Assembly (NCBI GenBank): GCA_023431245.1
Contig: JAEYXO010000361.1
Coordinates: 1-8,807, forward strand
Reading direction: 5' to 3'
Source of the DNA: Pseudomonadota bacterium
GTDB taxonomy: Bacteria > Pseudomonadota > Gammaproteobacteria > Burkholderiales > SG8-41
Length of the DNA: 8,807 nucleotides
Part shown: positions 6,640 to 8,807 of the stretch, piece after piece
Layout: every line of letters starts with the position of its first letter
Numbering within the stretch: position 1 is the first letter of the stretch
Program-made: the position numbers and the translations under genes
Notes under the pieces: generated by a model
Databases searched by the model: none
The model's input: the letters and a program-made list of their open reading frames with translations, nothing else
Told to the model about the DNA's origin: nothing

Positions 6640-7548
6640 ATGGCCGATCGCCGCCTCCAGGTATTTCATGCCGTCGCCCGCCAGCTTTCGTTCACGAAGG
6701 CCGCGGAGCAGCTGTTCATGACCCAGCCCGCCGTGACCTTCCAGATCAAACAGCTGGAGGAGCATCTCAACACGCGCCTCTTCGAACGCAGCCATGGCCG
6801 CATCGCGCTGACGCCGGCGGGGGAGCTGGTGCTCGGCTACGCCGAAAAAATCCTGACGCTGTCGGAGGAGCTGGAAACCCGGGTCAGCGAGCTGACCGGG
6901 GAAATCAGCGGTCCGCTGCTGCTGGGGGCGAGCACCACGGTTGCCGAATTTTTCCTGCCGCAGATCCTGGGCGAGTTCAAGGCCCGGCATCCGCTGGTTC
7001 GGGCGCGCATGACCGTGGGCAACTCGGAGAGCATAGTCACCCGCGTCGCCGAGCACTCGCTCGACCTCGGGTTGATCGAGTCGCCGTCACAGCTGAATGG
7101 CGTGCAGACGGAAGTGTGCTGCGATGACGTCATGGTGATGATCTGCAGTCCCCGCTACAAGCTGGCGAAGGCGGGGCGGGTGACTGCAGCCGAAGTGGCC
7201 TCTGAGCCTTTCATCAGCCGCGAGCCCGGTTCCGGCACCCGCGAGGTGGCCGACCATTATTTCCAGCACAACGGGGTGTCACCTGACGCGATCAACGTGG
7301 TGATGGAGTTGGGCAGCCCCGAGGCGATCAAGGGCGTGGTCGAAACGGGGCTGGGTGTATCCATTCTATCGCGCGCCACGGTGGCGAAGGAGCTTAAGCT
7401 CGGCGTGCTGGTGGCTGTTCCGCTGGATCCGCCGCTGATCCGCAGTCTGTCAGTGGTCACGCCGAAGGACCGTTTCCGTTCTCGCCTGCTCGCCACCTTC
7501 GTCGAGTTCGCGAAGGCGCGGATGAAGGACATGGCCGCGGCGCGATGA
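6640..7548 (+). CDS. LysR-family transcriptional regulator (CysL/YeiE-like)
   Basis: The protein has 302 residues, standard for the family. The start is the ATG at 6640 because MADRRLQVFHAVARQLSFTK is the usual LysR beginning; the frame is open much further upstream but that part is antisense to another gene. The winged helix-turn-helix spans about residues 5-65 with AAEQLFMTQPAVTFQIKQLE and LFERSHGRIALTPAG. The effector-binding domain covers about 90-295, with LLLGASTTVAEFFLPQIL, VGNSESIVTRVAEHSLDLGL, SREPGSGTRE and ELGSPEAIKGVVETGLGVSI. These resemble the CysL/YeiE branch, linked to sulfur metabolism in other bacteria. CbbR of the Calvin cycle is a related alternative given cbbQO nearby, but the genes are separated by leftward genes. 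The stop overlaps the next start as ATGA, implying translational coupling. Confidence 0.88.
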   Translation: MADRRLQVFHAVARQLSFTKAAEQLFMTQPAVTFQIKQLEEHLNTRLFERSHGRIALTPAGELVLGYAEKILTLSEELETRVSELTGEISGPLLLGASTTVAEFFLPQILGEFKARHPLVRARMTVGNSESIVTRVAEHSLDLGLIESPSQLNGVQTEVCCDDVMVMICSPRYKLAKAGRVTAAEVASEPFISREPGSGTREVADHYFQHNGVSPDAINVVMELGSPEAIKGVVETGLGVSILSRATVAKELKLGVLVAVPLDPPLIRSLSVVTPKDRFRSRLLATFVEFAKARMKDMAAAR

Positions 7549-8291
7549 AGCGTTTCATCGCGGTCCAGCACAGCTATTCCGAGTTTCTCGGCAGCATCGA
7601 GAAGCAACTGGAGAACCGCGGCATCGGTTTCAGCTATTTCCGCCCCTTCACCGGCCAGTCATTGCCGGCGAGCGCACTGCAGTTCGATGCCCTGTGGCTG
7701 CTCGGCGGCGCCCACGCGCCGGCGGACCGTGCGCAGGTGCCCTGGCTCGACGAGGAGCTGCGCCTGCTGCGCGCATTCACGGCGGCGCACCGTCCGGTGA
7801 TCGGCCTGGGTTTCGGTGCCTTGCTGCTGGCACTGGCTGCAGGCGGCGAGCCGCAGCCGGATGACGGCCCCTACGCCTACTGGACAACCGCGCATGCGAC
7901 GGCCGCCGGTGCTGCCGATCCCGTGGCCCAGGCGATTGACGGCCGCCGGGTGCTGGTGGCCGCCAGCGGCCGGGTCACGCTGCCCGAAGGTATCGCGCCG
8001 CTGGCGACGGATGATGACGGACGCTGGATACTGCTGCGCCAGGGTGAGGCCTGCGGACTGCTGTTCCGTCCCGAAATGACTCCGGGCATGATCGAGGACA
8101 CCATCATGGAGGAGGGGCGCCCGCTGCCGGAGGATATCGGCGAGGTGCTGGCGCGTGCCCGCGAACTGTGGCCGGAATTCCGCGAAACCACGGACCGGGT
8201 CATCGCAGCGCTGGTCGCGGAACTGGACCTGATGCAGGAGCGGCGCAAGCCGCCGGTGTTCCGCATCCATGCGGTGTCCCGGGAGCAGTGA
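7545..8291 (+). CDS. Class I glutamine amidotransferase-fold protein lacking catalytic residues
   Basis: The protein has 248 residues, is cytoplasmic, and overlaps lysR by 4 bases. The fold is recognised from LLGGAHAPADRAQVPWLDEE (52-71), then RPVIGLGFGALLLALAAGGE (83-102), which aligns with the nucleophile elbow G-[IL]-C-x-G-xx-LLA of GMP-synthase-like amidotransferases, and GLLFRPEMTPGMIE (171-184), which aligns with the FHPE motif. The nucleophile position holds Gly89 in place of Cys, and the triad His is Arg175; only the Glu (Glu177) remains. Glutamine hydrolysis by the normal mechanism should therefore be impossible. The reading frame is intact and the fold motifs are otherwise kept, so this looks like a retained non-catalytic homologue rather than a decaying gene. 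A binding, scaffold or regulatory role is inferred; no ligand can be named. Confidence 0.8.
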   Translation: MKRFIAVQHSYSEFLGSIEKQLENRGIGFSYFRPFTGQSLPASALQFDALWLLGGAHAPADRAQVPWLDEELRLLRAFTAAHRPVIGLGFGALLLALAAGGEPQPDDGPYAYWTTAHATAAGAADPVAQAIDGRRVLVAASGRVTLPEGIAPLATDDDGRWILLRQGEACGLLFRPEMTPGMIEDTIMEEGRPLPEDIGEVLARARELWPEFRETTDRVIAALVAELDLMQERRKPPVFRIHAVSREQ

Positions 8292-8293
8292 CC

Positions 8294-8635
8294 ATGGCGG
8301 CTGACCGGGAACATGCCTTGCTGGAGATCTACCGGATACTTGATGCGCCGCGGCGGAAACAATTGCTCGAATTCGCGCGGGCGCTGGCCGCGCCTGCCAC
8401 TGAACCTTGCAGGGAGCCGCGCCCGGCAGAGGAGTCTGTGGTGCTGGCGCTGCGCCGCCTGACGCGCAGTTACCCGATGCCCGACCGGCGGCGTTTGATG
8501 GGTCCGGCCTCCGCACTGATGGCGCAGCATGCACTGCAGGGCCGTGCCGCAGCCGAGGTCATCGACGAACTGGAACTGTTGTTCGAGAAGCATTACCGCG
8601 ATCACCGCGTCAAAGGTTTGACTGCGGTGCGCTGA
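8294..8635 (+). CDS. Conserved hypothetical protein, small and helical
   Basis: The protein has 113 residues. The ATG at 8294 is preferred because GGGAG (8281-8285) precedes it by eight bases and it follows the previous stop by two bases; an in-frame GTG at 8288 is possible. The N-terminal part, ALLEIYRILDAPRRKQLLEF (8-27), looks like the short amphipathic helices of DUF2281-like or antitoxin-like proteins. A central Pro/Glu-rich stretch ends in RPAEESVVLALRRLTRSYPM, followed by ALMAQHALQGRAAAEVIDEL and a basic C-terminus. I recall similar proteins in betaproteobacteria but no established function. There is no signal peptide or membrane helix. Its tight spacing to both neighbours suggests cotranscription with alr. 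Confidence 0.75.
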   Translation: MAADREHALLEIYRILDAPRRKQLLEFARALAAPATEPCREPRPAEESVVLALRRLTRSYPMPDRRRLMGPASALMAQHALQGRAAAEVIDELELLFEKHYRDHRVKGLTAVR

Positions 8636-8641
8636 ACCGAC

Positions 8642-8807
8642 ATGCCGAGACCCATCACCGCAATCATCGATCTCCCCGCACTGGCGCATAACCTGTCGGT
8701 GGCGCGCGCGCACGCGCCGCACGCGAAGGTGTTCGCGGTGATCAAGGCCAATGCCTATGGCCACGGCCTGCTGCGATCGGCGCAGGCGCTGCGCGCGGCG
8801 GATGGCT
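8642..8807 (+). CDS. alr: Alanine racemase, N-terminal part (runs off the window)
   Basis: Only the first 55 residues are present. Alanine racemase interconverts L- and D-alanine with pyridoxal phosphate, supplying D-alanine for peptidoglycan. RPITAIIDLPALAHNL is the usual N-terminal strand and helix, and VFAVIKANAYGHG (30-42) contains the pyridoxal-phosphate-binding Lys35 and the Tyr39 of the signature. The start is the ATG at 8642, six bases after the preceding stop; no strong Shine-Dalgarno is visible, so translation may depend on coupling. Whether this is Alr or a DadX-type paralogue cannot be told from the fragment. Confidence 0.93.
   Translation, partial: MPRPITAIIDLPALAHNLSVARAHAPHAKVFAVIKANAYGHGLLRSAQALRAADG

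Noticed and set aside
6520..7056. Upstream in-frame extension of the TM2-like gene on the - strand.
   Set aside because: It overlaps the conserved DNA-binding region of the LysR gene antisense, and AAGGA supports the ATG at 6519.
6640..7548. CbbR as the identity of the LysR gene.
   Set aside because: The effector-domain motifs fit the CysL/YeiE branch better by eye, and the gene is separated from cbbQO by other transcription units.
7877..8764. A 295-codon - strand frame opposite the amidotransferase-like, hypothetical and alr genes.
   Set aside because: It crosses three well-supported + strand genes and shows no domain.

Overview
The window reads as chromosomal DNA from a GC-rich betaproteobacterium, probably a Rhodocyclales- or Nitrosomonadales-like autotroph or facultative autotroph. 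The basis is the cbbQ-cbbO RuBisCO-activase gene pair, the very high third-position GC (which also produces long antisense shadow frames), and a cluster of small conserved proteins that I associate from memory with that class. No search was run, so the taxonomy is inference. I see no rRNA, tRNA, insertion sequence, phage gene or CRISPR array. Nearly all of the window is coding, and no gene-free stretch exceeds 130 bases.

Bases 1-4177 (+ strand) hold the end of a carbon-fixation locus. They contain the C-terminal 144 residues of the AAA+ ATPase CbbQ, a spacer with a strong palindromic hairpin, the complete von Willebrand A (VWA) protein CbbO with an intact metal-binding MIDAS site, and an aldo/keto reductase family protein starting 6 bases after cbbO. 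CbbQ and CbbO together form a motor that removes inhibitory sugar phosphates from RuBisCO. The RuBisCO genes themselves would lie upstream, outside the window. The reductase has an Asp where the family's catalytic His normally sits.

Bases 4305-4805 (+) encode a small cupin resembling the three-His thiol dioxygenases, with its own good ribosome binding site. It is followed by a clear bidirectional terminator. This separates it from two leftward genes: a membrane protein of the UPF0104/lysylphosphatidylglycerol-synthase transmembrane family (4869-5921, -) and a small membrane protein with a TM2-like segment (6031-6519, -).

A divergent intergenic region (6520-6639) leads into a tight rightward cluster: a LysR regulator of the CysL/YeiE type, a glutamine-amidotransferase-fold protein overlapping it by 4 bases, a 113-residue conserved hypothetical protein 2 bases later, and alanine racemase (alr), which runs off the window. 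The amidotransferase-like protein lacks both the nucleophilic Cys and the catalytic His, so it is probably a non-catalytic member of the fold.

I did not find an obvious new multi-gene defence or mobile system. The most interesting points are the degenerate amidotransferase between a LysR gene and alr, the atypical reductase attached to cbbQO, and the palindrome inside the cbbQ-cbbO spacer.
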